Source: Ruminococcus flavefaciens (lineage in GTDB: Bacteria; Bacillota; Clostridia; Oscillospirales; Ruminococcaceae). From it: 9,862 bases of DNA. Made by a program: the position numbers and the translations under genes. Of the stretch, positions 1 through 5,496 are shown piece by piece (position 1 is the stretch's first letter; every line of letters begins with the position of its first letter). The stretch lies in NCBI GenBank assembly GCA_902792495.1, contig CADBAC010000021.1, positions 1-9,862 on the forward strand, read 5' to 3'. The notes under the pieces are model-generated. The model was not told the origin of the DNA, ran no database searches, and worked only from the letters and a program-made list of their open reading frames with translations.

Positions 1-96
1 CTTGACATACGATAGTATGCCTGCGGAATTTCTATACAATCTGACGAAAAAATCTGTCGGCGCATCTTCAGCACAAGCTTTGTGCGGTGTTGCCTT

Positions 97-124
97 AAAG
101 GGCGGTTGGATTCCGCCCTTTTTT
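97..124 (+). terminator. Rho-independent terminator of a gene lying left of the window
   Basis: A perfect 9-bp stem (97-105 with 113-121, core GGGCGG/CCGCCC) encloses a 7-nt loop and runs into a T-rich tail (119-124). The T tract follows the hairpin only on the plus strand, so it ends a rightward transcript. Bases 1-96 hold no gene I can support: two plus frames meet stops at 3-5 (TGA) and 13-15 (TAG), and the third stays open only by running through this terminator. Confidence 0.85.
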
Positions 125-127
125 CAT

Positions 128-160
128 AAAAAAGCAGGGACAGCCAACGGCCGTCCCTGC
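128..160 (-). terminator. Rho-independent terminator of the Nudix hydrolase gene
   Basis: Read on the minus strand, an 8-bp perfect stem (153-160 with 134-141, GCAGGGAC/GTCCCTGC) extends through a GCC/GGC inner helix and is followed at once by six T's (133-128). It lies about 145 nt past the Nudix stop codon and faces the plus-strand terminator at 97-124, so the two convergent transcripts end almost back to back. Confidence 0.75.
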
Positions 161-193
161 AATGTTCCGTACGTATCTGTATGGCACAGAAAT

Positions 194-210
194 GGCGCAC
201 AGTGTGCGCC
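194..210. repeat. Perfect GC-rich hairpin palindrome
   Basis: GGCGCAC and GTGCGCC form a perfect 7-bp inverted repeat around AGT. No T tract follows on either strand, so it is not a classical terminator. It lies between the minus-strand terminator at 128-160 and the tandem repeat at 220-288. Together these look like parts of one intergenic repeat module. Confidence 0.6.
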
Positions 211-219
211 CTTACTACT

Positions 220-288
220 TTCTGCTTTCTGATTTCTGATCTCTGCTTTCTGATCTCTGCTTTCTGATCTCGGCTTTCTGATCTCTGA
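220..288. repeat. 14-bp tandem repeat in the 3' region of the Nudix gene
   Basis: The unit CTCTGCTTTCTGAT occurs at 241-254 and 255-268 exactly, and at 269-282 with one change (CTCGGC...). A near copy sits at 220-233, a 7-bp half copy at 234-240, and a partial copy (CTCTGA) at 283-288. The array starts 18 bp past the stop codon of the minus-strand Nudix gene, so it would be transcribed in that gene's 3' UTR. The near-identical copies suggest slippage-prone repeat expansion. No function is evident. Confidence 0.8.
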
Positions 289-305
289 CAAATGATCACG
301 CATCG

Positions 306-719
306 TCAGATAGCCTCTTTGATGGCTGTCTTTGCCTTTGAGACTATTGTACGGTCGTTTTCGTATGAAAGGATATTTGCAGCGTAGGAGATATCTACCC
401 ATCTTATCTCTGCAATCTCATCCTCCTGCGGTACGAAATCGACATTTTTCGCCTTAGCGAGGAAGTACACCACAACTTTTATGGTATCTTTCTTAGGCGA
501 GTAAGTAACCGTTTCCCTGAAAGTGGGATCGATTATGACATCAATGGAGGTCTCCTCCATTATCTCACGGCGTGCGGTCTCGACTTCCGTTTCGCCTTTT
601 TCAACATGGCCTTTTGGAAAAGACCAATGGCCGCTGTTGATGTGTTTAATTAGAAGTATTTCTGTATTGCCGTGAAATTTGCGGTACACAATGGCACCGC
701 ATGATTTCTCGTGAAGCAT
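306..719 (-). CDS. Nudix hydrolase, bis(5'-nucleosyl)-tetraphosphatase (Ap4A hydrolase) type
   Basis: A 137-aa single-domain Nudix protein. The Nudix box spans residues 37-59: G37, five residues, E43, seven residues, then R51-E52 and E55-E56, which supply the metal-binding glutamates. The usual glycine near the end of the box is serine (S58). The N-terminal SCGAIVYR segment (6-13) and the GHWSFPKGHVEKGE stretch (30-43) are the pattern of asymmetric Ap4A hydrolases, which split diadenosine tetraphosphate and similar stress nucleotides in the cytoplasm. That substrate is inferred from the family, and other dinucleotides or capped RNA remain possible. The ATG at 719 was chosen because AAAGGA sits 6 nt upstream; the ATG two codons earlier abuts that site. 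A longer reading to 791 would add 24 non-homologous residues and would place the start on the promoter side of the leader. Confidence 0.88.
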   Translation of the reverse strand: MLHEKSCGAIVYRKFHGNTEILLIKHINSGHWSFPKGHVEKGETEVETARREIMEETSIDVIIDPTFRETVTYSPKKDTIKVVVYFLAKAKNVDFVPQEDEIAEIRWVDISYAANILSYENDRTIVSKAKTAIKEAI

Positions 720-734
720 ATCCATTCCTTTCCT

Positions 735-776
735 GCCCCGAAAAATCGGGCATGATGAAGCTGTTAGCAACAGCTT
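735..776 (-). promoter_or_regulatory. Two hairpins in the Nudix gene leader
   Basis: The leader can fold into an 8-bp perfect stem (758-765 with 769-776, AAGCTGTT/AACAGCTT) and, next to the ribosome site, a smaller stem (737-741 with 746-750, CCCGA/TCGGG). The second lies just upstream of the AGGAAAGGA ribosome-binding region and could affect its exposure. No known riboswitch class is recognised, and regulation is inference only. Confidence 0.35.
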
Positions 777-795
777 TTTATAGTAGTTCACAAAT

Positions 796-824
796 ATTAT
801 ATCATATTTTGGTCAATTTGTCTA
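796..824 (-). promoter_or_regulatory. Sigma-A-type promoter of the Nudix gene
   Basis: On the minus strand, TAGACA (819-824) is followed after exactly 17 bp by a perfect TATAAT (796-801). This puts the transcript start near 789 and leaves a leader of about 70 nt before the ATG at 719. Confidence 0.75.
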
Positions 825-844
825 CACCCGCAACTTAAAAAATT

Positions 845-873
845 TTGTTAATTTTCCGAATATGTTGTAATAT
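845..873 (+). promoter_or_regulatory. Candidate promoter of the small gene at 954
   Basis: TTGTTA (845-850), a 17-bp spacer and TAATAT (868-873) form a plausible sigma-A promoter pointing right. It lies 20 bp from the divergent Nudix promoter, so the two could interfere with each other or share regulators. Each hexamer departs from consensus, so support is moderate. Confidence 0.5.
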
Positions 874-953
874 GCTGTCCGTGTATCTCTTTTCTGATGC
901 TTTATGAATATTTTCTTTTTCTCAGGCAATAATAATGTCGGGAGATGATAATT

Positions 954-1148
954 ATGAAAAAGAACAAAAAGCATATTCCCGTTCCCGATCCCGAAAAAAG
1001 CGAGCTGGAATACACTCTGCCTTCCGCCTCAATGAGTGACCTGACAGGACTTATCCCTGCCCATGCCGACGGCGAAGACGTGAGAGATCCCTACAACGAT
1101 GTGATCCCCTACATCCCTCGCTCTCAGGCTGAAAGGACCACGGAATAA
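954..1148 (+). CDS. Small unrecognised protein, 64 aa
   Basis: I do not recognise this protein. The N-terminus is short and basic (MKKNKK). The rest is acidic and proline-rich, with VPDPEKSELE near residues 9-18 and a C-terminal DPYNDVIPYIP segment. It has no membrane segment, signal peptide or cysteine, and looks like a small soluble, perhaps partly disordered, protein. The ATG at 954 has GGGAG nine bases upstream. An in-frame ATG at 945 abuts that site and is less likely, but would add three residues. The gene has its own candidate promoter at 845-873 and stands alone, with the inverted repeat at 1172-1259 downstream. Good ribosome site, promoter and isolation favour a real gene, but the short length limits confidence. 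Confidence 0.6.
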   Translation: MKKNKKHIPVPDPEKSELEYTLPSASMSDLTGLIPAHADGEDVRDPYNDVIPYIPRSQAERTTE

Positions 1149-1171
1149 CGCACATCTTTACAGGATGAGCC

Positions 1172-1259
1172 GAAGCAGAAAGGCGCAGATATCAGGGTAA
1201 TTAGTTTTATTTGTTCACTATTTATCCAAAATTATCATTTTTTGCGCCTTTCCTGCTTC
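1172..1259. repeat. Long imperfect inverted repeat between the small gene and the LacI-type gene
   Basis: Arms 1172-1187 (GAAGCAGAAAGGCGCA) and 1243-1259 are complementary over 16 bp with a single bulged base at 1252. The 55-nt interior is AT-rich and can extend the helix further (GATA 1188-1191 with TATC 1233-1236; GGGTAA 1195-1200 with TTATCC 1222-1227, one G-U pair). No T tract follows the right arm, so it is not a standard terminator, though it could still stop or protect the 3' end of the small gene's transcript. A MITE-like element or a structured RNA is also possible. I see no clear target-site duplication. Confidence 0.7.
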
Positions 1260-1350
1260 CCTTATATGTAAGTTTCGTACATACAGCTTTCCACAAATTT
1301 GACGTATCGGCCAAATTTTCGGAACCCCCCTTTATTTTTTAATTAAAGCA

Positions 1351-1359
1351 TGGTATAAT
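1351..1359 (+). promoter_or_regulatory. Extended -10 promoter of the LacI-type regulator
   Basis: TGGTATAAT gives a perfect -10 hexamer (1354-1359) with the TG extension at 1351-1352. The matching -35 region is T-rich and poor, as is usual for extended -10 promoters. The transcript should start near 1366, leaving a leader of about 35 nt. A weak TTTA/TAAA dyad (1361-1372) overlaps the start point and is a possible autoregulatory operator. Confidence 0.7.
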
Positions 1360-1400
1360 GTTTACGGTTAAATCCACTTTAATGATTAAGGGTGATGAAT

Positions 1401-2444
1401 ATGAAAAACGGAGTAAAAATGCTCGATATCGCAAACAAGCTCGGTGTCAGCGTTGTTACTGTTTCTAATGCTCTCGCAGGCCGTGACGGTGTTTCCGAGC
1501 AGATGAGAGCCAAGATCTGCGAAACAGCAGAAAAAATGGGATATAAACCTTCTAATACCAAAAACGAAAGAAAGAAAGCTCTTATCCCGAAGATAGGCAA
1601 AAATGTAGGTATACTCACCGCTGAACGCTTCGTCGGCGCAAGAGGTACCTTTTACTGGGAACTTACTGCTAATATCTCAAACCGCCTTTCACAGCTGAAT
1701 GTCTGCACTATATATGAGTGCGTCAAGAGCGAAAACGAAAAGGAAGGCATACTCCCGAATATGGTGACCGACAGCAAAGTTGACGGTATCATCGTTATCG
1801 GTCAGGTGCGCAGAAGCTTCATCGATAAACTCAGCAAGATACAGATTCCGCTTATCTTCGTCGATTTCTACGACAACAGATATAACATAGATTCCATCAA
1901 TTCCGACAGCTACAACGGCGGCTACATAATTACCGACTACCTTGTGGAAATGGGTCACAAGAAGATAGGCTTCTTCGGCACTCTCAACGCCACAAGCAGT
2001 ATCAACGACCGCTATCTCGGATATCTGAAATGTATCATGGAGAATCAGCTGGAATTCCGTGAGGAATGGGTCATCGGCGACCGTGACGACAGAGGTATCC
2101 TCTACTCAAAGATAAACTTCCCCGATGATATGCCTACAGCTTTCGTCTGCAACTGCGACGAGACCGCTTTCCGTGTTATCTCCGCTCTCAAGTCAAAGGG
2201 CATACGTGTACCCGAAGATATCTCGGTAGTGGGCTATGATAACTATACCGTGTCAAGCATATGCATCCCCACTATCACCACTGTTGAAGTTGACCTTGAC
2301 AAGATGGCTGAGGTATCTGTGGATGTAATGGCAAAGAAGCTGATAGACCCCACTTTCACCGAAGGCAGAAGAATAATCAGCGGTAAACTTATTGTGAAAA
2401 ACAGCGTTCTCGACATAAGAAACGACACTCATGAGGCTGAATAA
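1401..2444 (+). CDS. LacI-family transcriptional regulator
   Basis: A 347-aa one-component repressor or activator. Residues about 5-53 form the LacI helix-turn-helix plus hinge (MLDIANKLGVS, VTVSNAL, GVSEQMRAKI, EKMGYKPS). Residues about 70-340 form the periplasmic-binding-protein-like effector domain, with typical landmarks such as VDGIIVIG, MGHKKIGFFG, RYLGYL and VVGYDN near the C-terminal subdomain. The usual VGFDD motif reads VGYDN. Family members bind a sugar or related ligand and control carbohydrate genes, but no transport or glycosidase gene lies nearby, so the target is unknown. The ATG at 1401 was chosen because AAGGG (1388-1392) lies 8 nt upstream; a GTG at 1392 and an ATG at 1395 overlap or crowd that site. 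The stop is one base from the next gene's start, so the two are coupled. Confidence 0.93.
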   Translation: MKNGVKMLDIANKLGVSVVTVSNALAGRDGVSEQMRAKICETAEKMGYKPSNTKNERKKALIPKIGKNVGILTAERFVGARGTFYWELTANISNRLSQLNVCTIYECVKSENEKEGILPNMVTDSKVDGIIVIGQVRRSFIDKLSKIQIPLIFVDFYDNRYNIDSINSDSYNGGYIITDYLVEMGHKKIGFFGTLNATSSINDRYLGYLKCIMENQLEFREEWVIGDRDDRGILYSKINFPDDMPTAFVCNCDETAFRVISALKSKGIRVPEDISVVGYDNYTVSSICIPTITTVEVDLDKMAEVSVDVMAKKLIDPTFTEGRRIISGKLIVKNSVLDIRNDTHEAE

Positions 2445-2445
2445 T

Positions 2446-3009
2446 ATGGACATAACTACTCTGGCAAAAAATTTCCGTGGTCATCTCAGGACCGTTAATC
2501 AGCACCGCAAAATGGTTCTGAAGCACTGCATAAAGGCCGGCATACCGATAAGAGGCCTGCTCCACGACCTTTCCAAATACTCCCCTACCGAGTTCATTCC
2601 GGGAGTGCTGTACTATCAGGGCAACAGAAGCCCCAATGAAAAAGAACGTGAGATCAGCGGCTATTCAAAGGCCTGGATGCACCACAAAGGCAGAAACCGC
2701 CACCACTTTGAATACTGGACAGACTACAGCACTGTCACAAAGAAGATGGAAGCTGTGCCAATGCCCGATATCTTCATATTTGAAATGTTCTGCGACCGTG
2801 TGGCCGCTTCAAAGATATACAACAAGGGAAAGTATACCGACGATATGCCGCTGAATTACTTTCTCCGTGCCCGTCCGAAAAGGCTCATCGCAGACGATAC
2901 CGCAAGAAAGCTGGAATTCCTGCTGACTATGCTCAGGGACAGAGGCGAAGACTATACCTTCCGCTACATACGCAGACAAGTGAGAAAGAAAAAGCACTGC
3001 AAATTGTAA
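2446..3009 (+). CDS. DUF5662-family protein, possibly HD-like
   Basis: A 187-aa soluble protein matching the DUF5662 pattern: a histidine (H20), a CIKAGIP segment (28-34), then HDLSKYSPTEF (40-50), HHKGRNRHH (79-87) followed by EYW, and CDRVAAS (116-122). The ordered H20, H40-D41, H79/H80 or H86/H87, and D117 resemble the spacing of metal ligands in HD-superfamily phosphohydrolases. That is my inference; no activity is established from the sequence. The ATG at 2446 has GAGG nine bases upstream. The alternative ATG at 2431 lies inside the regulator gene and has no ribosome site. It begins one base after the LacI-type stop, so it is probably cotranscribed with, and may be controlled by, that regulator. 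The C-terminus is strongly basic (RRQVRKKKHCK). Confidence 0.82.
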   Translation: MDITTLAKNFRGHLRTVNQHRKMVLKHCIKAGIPIRGLLHDLSKYSPTEFIPGVLYYQGNRSPNEKEREISGYSKAWMHHKGRNRHHFEYWTDYSTVTKKMEAVPMPDIFIFEMFCDRVAASKIYNKGKYTDDMPLNYFLRARPKRLIADDTARKLEFLLTMLRDRGEDYTFRYIRRQVRKKKHCKL

Positions 3010-3020
3010 TCCTTTATTCA

Positions 3021-3049
3021 TTGACACTTTTTTTGCTTTATGATATACT
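3021..3049 (+). promoter_or_regulatory. Near-consensus promoter of the lipoprotein gene
   Basis: A perfect TTGACA (3021-3026), a 17-bp spacer and TATACT (3044-3049) with a TG extension at 3041-3042. This is the strongest promoter in the window and begins only 12 bp after the DUF5662 stop. It should start transcription near 3056 and suggests high, independent expression of the lipoprotein. Confidence 0.88.
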
Positions 3050-3089
3050 TTTTCATATCAGAACAAATATACCTATGGAGGAACATGAA

Positions 3090-3707
3090 ATGAAATTCAA
3101 CAGATTTACTGCTCTCGCTCTTACAGCTATTATGAGCGCTTCTGCTGCTGTAAGCTGCGGTGAGAAAAAAATTATATCAGATTCTTCTTCAATAACACCT
3201 GATTCATCACAGATAATCATGGACGATGAAGAACATCTCGGTGAAAACAAGATAAAGGCTGACCTGCTTGAAACTGTATCAGCCAACGATACTGTTTTCA
3301 CTCTCAACTCTGTCATCTCACCTGAGAATGTTGAAGACGAAGGATGCAGATACGTTTACTTCGATGTAAATATCAAGAACAACTCAGACTCCGCCTACAC
3401 TCTCAGCACTCTCAATAACTTCTACATAATCACCGAGGACGGCACAGAGATATTCTCAGATATCCGTACTCAGCTCTACGCTGTTTCAAACTTCAAGGAG
3501 AATTCCTTCTTCAGCGATCCTTTCGAGATCCCTGCAAATGGTGAATTCAAGGGCATCATCGGCGGATTCCTGCTCAACAAGAATGTCAAGAAATTCACTG
3601 TGGGATTCTATCCTACAAAGGATTCACCAAGAGATAAGGACGATGTAATGGTTATCGACCTGACATCAGACAATATCAAGGCTCCCGATGCTTCTGTTAT
3701 GAAGTGA
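3090..3707 (+). CDS. Putative secreted lipoprotein with DUF4352-like domain
   Basis: A 205-aa protein with a lipoprotein signal peptide: basic MKFNR, a hydrophobic stretch (6-21) and AVSC, with the lipid-bearing cysteine at 23. An acidic serine-rich linker (about 25-55) follows. The rest is a beta-rich domain with TVFTLNSVISPE, YVYFDVNIKNNSDSAYTLSTLNNFYI and TEDGTEI, the pattern of DUF4352-like immunoglobulin-fold domains on Gram-positive surfaces. It would be anchored to the outer face of the membrane; the ligand is unknown. The ATG at 3090 has a perfect GGAGG eight bases upstream. Upstream in-frame ATGs would start within the promoter or lack a site. The -3 lipobox residue is alanine rather than leucine, which is slightly atypical. 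A strong promoter precedes it and a terminator follows, so it can act as a single-gene unit. Confidence 0.82.
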   Translation: MKFNRFTALALTAIMSASAAVSCGEKKIISDSSSITPDSSQIIMDDEEHLGENKIKADLLETVSANDTVFTLNSVISPENVEDEGCRYVYFDVNIKNNSDSAYTLSTLNNFYIITEDGTEIFSDIRTQLYAVSNFKENSFFSDPFEIPANGEFKGIIGGFLLNKNVKKFTVGFYPTKDSPRDKDDVMVIDLTSDNIKAPDASVMK

Positions 3708-3726
3708 GCCGATGATACGTAAAACT

Positions 3727-5331
3727 TCAGAATAAGTTCTCAGCCTGCCTTTGCGCAGGCTTTTTCTTTTGCCTGTGAACTCCCATAAGGATGTACAGCA
3801 TTGCTATGTATGCCGCTCCGCCTGCCGCCGCTGACGCAATGATAACGCAAAGGGCGGATGCTTCTCTCATACGCACGAATGCCGCCGCAAGATATGCCGT
3901 GCCGCCGCATACCGCTCCCGAATACAGCACCTTCACGAAAGGCGAAAGGCTTAGTTTTATTTTTGCCGCCCTCAGATAGGCGATGAGCGATATCAGCAGT
4001 ATAGCTCCGTAGCACAGCGATGTGGATAATGCCGCTCCTTCTGCTCCCATAAAAGGGATGAGGAGAAGATTACCTGCCAGTTTCAGCGCAGTCCCCATAA
4101 GCATTATCTTCAGCGGCAGCGAGGGCTTCCCTACCGCCTGTAACATACTGAAAAGCGGATAGGATACGCAAAGGCAGACCATCCCCGGCATAAGCAGTCT
4201 CAGAGACTGTACGCATATCATCACTTCATCGCTCTGCCGTGGATACAGGATATCCAGCACTTCACGGGAAAGCAGTCCAAGTCCCACAGACGCAGGGACT
4301 GCTATCACTGCCGACACTATCAAAGCCTGTACTGTGCTGTTTCTCAGGGAAGTTCTGTCGCCGCTCTCATATGCCGCTGTCACGCAGGTAAGTGCGCCCT
4401 TGCCAAGCATATTCGTTACCGAGGGCACAAGGTTGAACACCGTCAGGGCTATTCCCGAAAATGAACCGTAAACAAAATGCGGTATGTCGTCGGCGCTTAT
4501 CCCGCTTACTCCTGCCGTTTCAGGCCGCAGACAGCCTATGACGGTCCACATATCTATAAGTGCCGTCAGATTTGTCACAACTGCGCTTATGCCCGTGGGA
4601 AGTGCTGTACGTGTAAGTTCTTTTGCTGTTGCGGCGCTCCATGATGATGAATGACAGCGCTCCCCCGAAAACATCGCCATAACCACAAAAAACAGCCATG
4701 CTCCCACCGACGAAAGAGTAACACCAAGTATTCCTGCCGCCGCTGCGCCTGCACGGATGTCCGACATTTCGGGGAAGAATCGGCGGAGCATATCGGGATG
4801 CGCTGTGACGTATCCGCAAAGCCACAGTCCTGCCGCAACCTTTACCGCTCCCTCTGCCACCTGTGAAATTGCCGTAGGATACATATTGCTCATGCCTTCG
4901 TAATATCCACGCTCCACTGCGGTGATACAGCCGAAAAACACCGTCGGCGCTATCATGACTATTGCCGCAGCTGCATCTATGTTTCCCACCGAAAGAATGC
5001 TGAACGGCCTTGCAAGAAGTGCGATCAGGAAACTGCCTGCAAGTCCTGCCAGCGAGAATAATATCAGTGCCGTCCGCCTTATGCTCTGCACCTGCGTCCT
5101 GTCTCCCGATGCCGCCGCTTTCGCTGTCATTCTCGCTACCGCCGCCGTAAGCCCCGTGACGGTCAGGGAATACACAGGCATGAATATGCTGTAGGCACAG
5201 CTGAAATAACTCATTCCCACTCCGCCCAGTATATTCGTCAGCGGTATCTTGAAAAATGCCCCCAGAAGCTTTGCCGCAGCCGCCGAAAGCATGAGTATTA
5301 TCGACCCTTTTATGAAATTCTGCTTTTTCAG
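3727..5331 (-). CDS. SpoVB-like polysaccharide/lipid flippase (MATE/MOP superfamily), apparent CTG start
   Basis: A 534-aa integral membrane protein, rich in Ala, Leu, Ile and Val, with about 14 hydrophobic segments and a lysine-rich cytoplasmic tail (RQKKKPAQRQ). It matches the SpoVB/YabM/MurJ-like branch of the MOP exporters, which flip undecaprenyl-linked precursors for peptidoglycan, spore cortex or surface polysaccharide. The motif AKLLGAFFKIPLTNILG lies in the first membrane region. The first in-frame ATG (5292) would cut into membrane segment 1. In-frame codons upstream encode KKQNFIKGSIIL, the usual N-terminus of this family, and the codon where Met is expected is CTG (5331-5329), preceded by TAA and by GAGGG nine bases further up. 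I therefore set the start at CTG. GC and codon use look higher and less biased than in the flanking genes. No clear minus-strand promoter was found. Whether it serves sporulation or wall synthesis cannot be told from sequence. Confidence 0.88.
   Translation of the reverse strand: MKKQNFIKGSIILMLSAAAAKLLGAFFKIPLTNILGGVGMSYFSCAYSIFMPVYSLTVTGLTAAVARMTAKAAASGDRTQVQSIRRTALILFSLAGLAGSFLIALLARPFSILSVGNIDAAAAIVMIAPTVFFGCITAVERGYYEGMSNMYPTAISQVAEGAVKVAAGLWLCGYVTAHPDMLRRFFPEMSDIRAGAAAAGILGVTLSSVGAWLFFVVMAMFSGERCHSSSWSAATAKELTRTALPTGISAVVTNLTALIDMWTVIGCLRPETAGVSGISADDIPHFVYGSFSGIALTVFNLVPSVTNMLGKGALTCVTAAYESGDRTSLRNSTVQALIVSAVIAVPASVGLGLLSREVLDILYPRQSDEVMICVQSLRLLMPGMVCLCVSYPLFSMLQAVGKPSLPLKIMLMGTALKLAGNLLLIPFMGAEGAALSTSLCYGAILLISLIAYLRAAKIKLSLSPFVKVLYSGAVCGGTAYLAAAFVRMREASALCVIIASAAAGGAAYIAMLYILMGVHRQKKKPAQRQAENLF
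3742..3770 (+). terminator. Terminator of the lipoprotein gene, inside the convergent flippase gene
   Basis: A perfect 7-bp stem (3742-3748 with 3755-3761, AGCCTGC/GCAGGCT), a 6-nt loop and TTTTTCTTTT (3761-3770) form a clear rightward terminator 35 bp after the lipoprotein stop. The whole hairpin is also coding sequence: on the minus strand it specifies the last Lys- and Gln-rich residues of the flippase. No T tract follows on the minus strand, so it should not end the flippase transcript. Confidence 0.88.
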
Positions 5332-5377
5332 TTATATCATCCCTCACAAAAAAATTCTTCTTCAACAAAAATATATG

Positions 5378-5406
5378 TTGCAGAATTCAGAAATATGTGG
5401 TATAAT
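5378..5406 (+). promoter_or_regulatory. Strong promoter of the aminotransferase gene
   Basis: TTGCAG (5378-5383), a 17-bp spacer and a perfect TATAAT (5401-5406) with a TG extension at 5398-5399. Transcription should begin near 5413, giving a leader of about 85 nt. The same AT-rich core reads TATTAT on the minus strand (5407-5402), so a divergent flippase promoter might overlap it, but no good minus -35 element is present. Confidence 0.85.
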
Positions 5407-5419
5407 ATGTATTGGACTA

Positions 5420-5477
5420 TGTGCTTTTGCACAAAAATATAAGAAGCTGTCACCAGCAAAATATATTGGCAGTTTCT
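5420..5477 (+). promoter_or_regulatory. Structured leader of the aminotransferase mRNA
   Basis: Two hairpins follow the transcript start. The first is TGTGC-TTTT-GCACA (5420-5433). The second pairs AGAAGCTG (5442-5449) with CAGTTTCT (5470-5477), with one G-U pair and an inner CCA/TGG helix. The second ends 3 nt before the AAAGG ribosome site (5481-5485). There is no T tract after it, so control, if any, would be at translation or mRNA stability. I cannot match it to a known riboswitch. Confidence 0.4.
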
Positions 5478-5496
5478 AAGAAAGGTAATCAATATC

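Noticed and set aside
2..232. Open plus-strand frame at the left edge
   Set aside because: It runs through a strong terminator hairpin and the repeat module, its sequence is low in protein character, and no ribosome site precedes the ATG.
220..288. Tandem repeat considered as a small CRISPR array
   Set aside because: The 14-bp units abut directly with no spacers, and no cas gene is nearby.
758..780. AAGCTGTT hairpin followed by TTTTTA read as a plus-strand terminator
   Set aside because: No plus-strand gene runs into it. It lies in the leader of the minus-strand Nudix gene, where the T tract is on the wrong side.
1265..1283. TATGTA-N7-TACATA dyad upstream of the LacI-type promoter
   Set aside because: It is a 6-bp AT-rich inverted repeat about 70 bp upstream of the -10. 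It is too common by chance to claim as an operator without conservation.
1299..1327. TTGACG at 1299 as the -35 of a LacI-gene promoter
   Set aside because: No -10-like hexamer lies 16-18 bp downstream, and the real TATAAT at 1354 is about 50 bp away.
4520..5368. Long minus-strand open frame of 282 codons
   Set aside because: It overlaps the flippase gene in another frame. Its translation is Cys-, His-, Gly- and Arg-rich with no domain, as expected for a shadow of a GC-richer gene.
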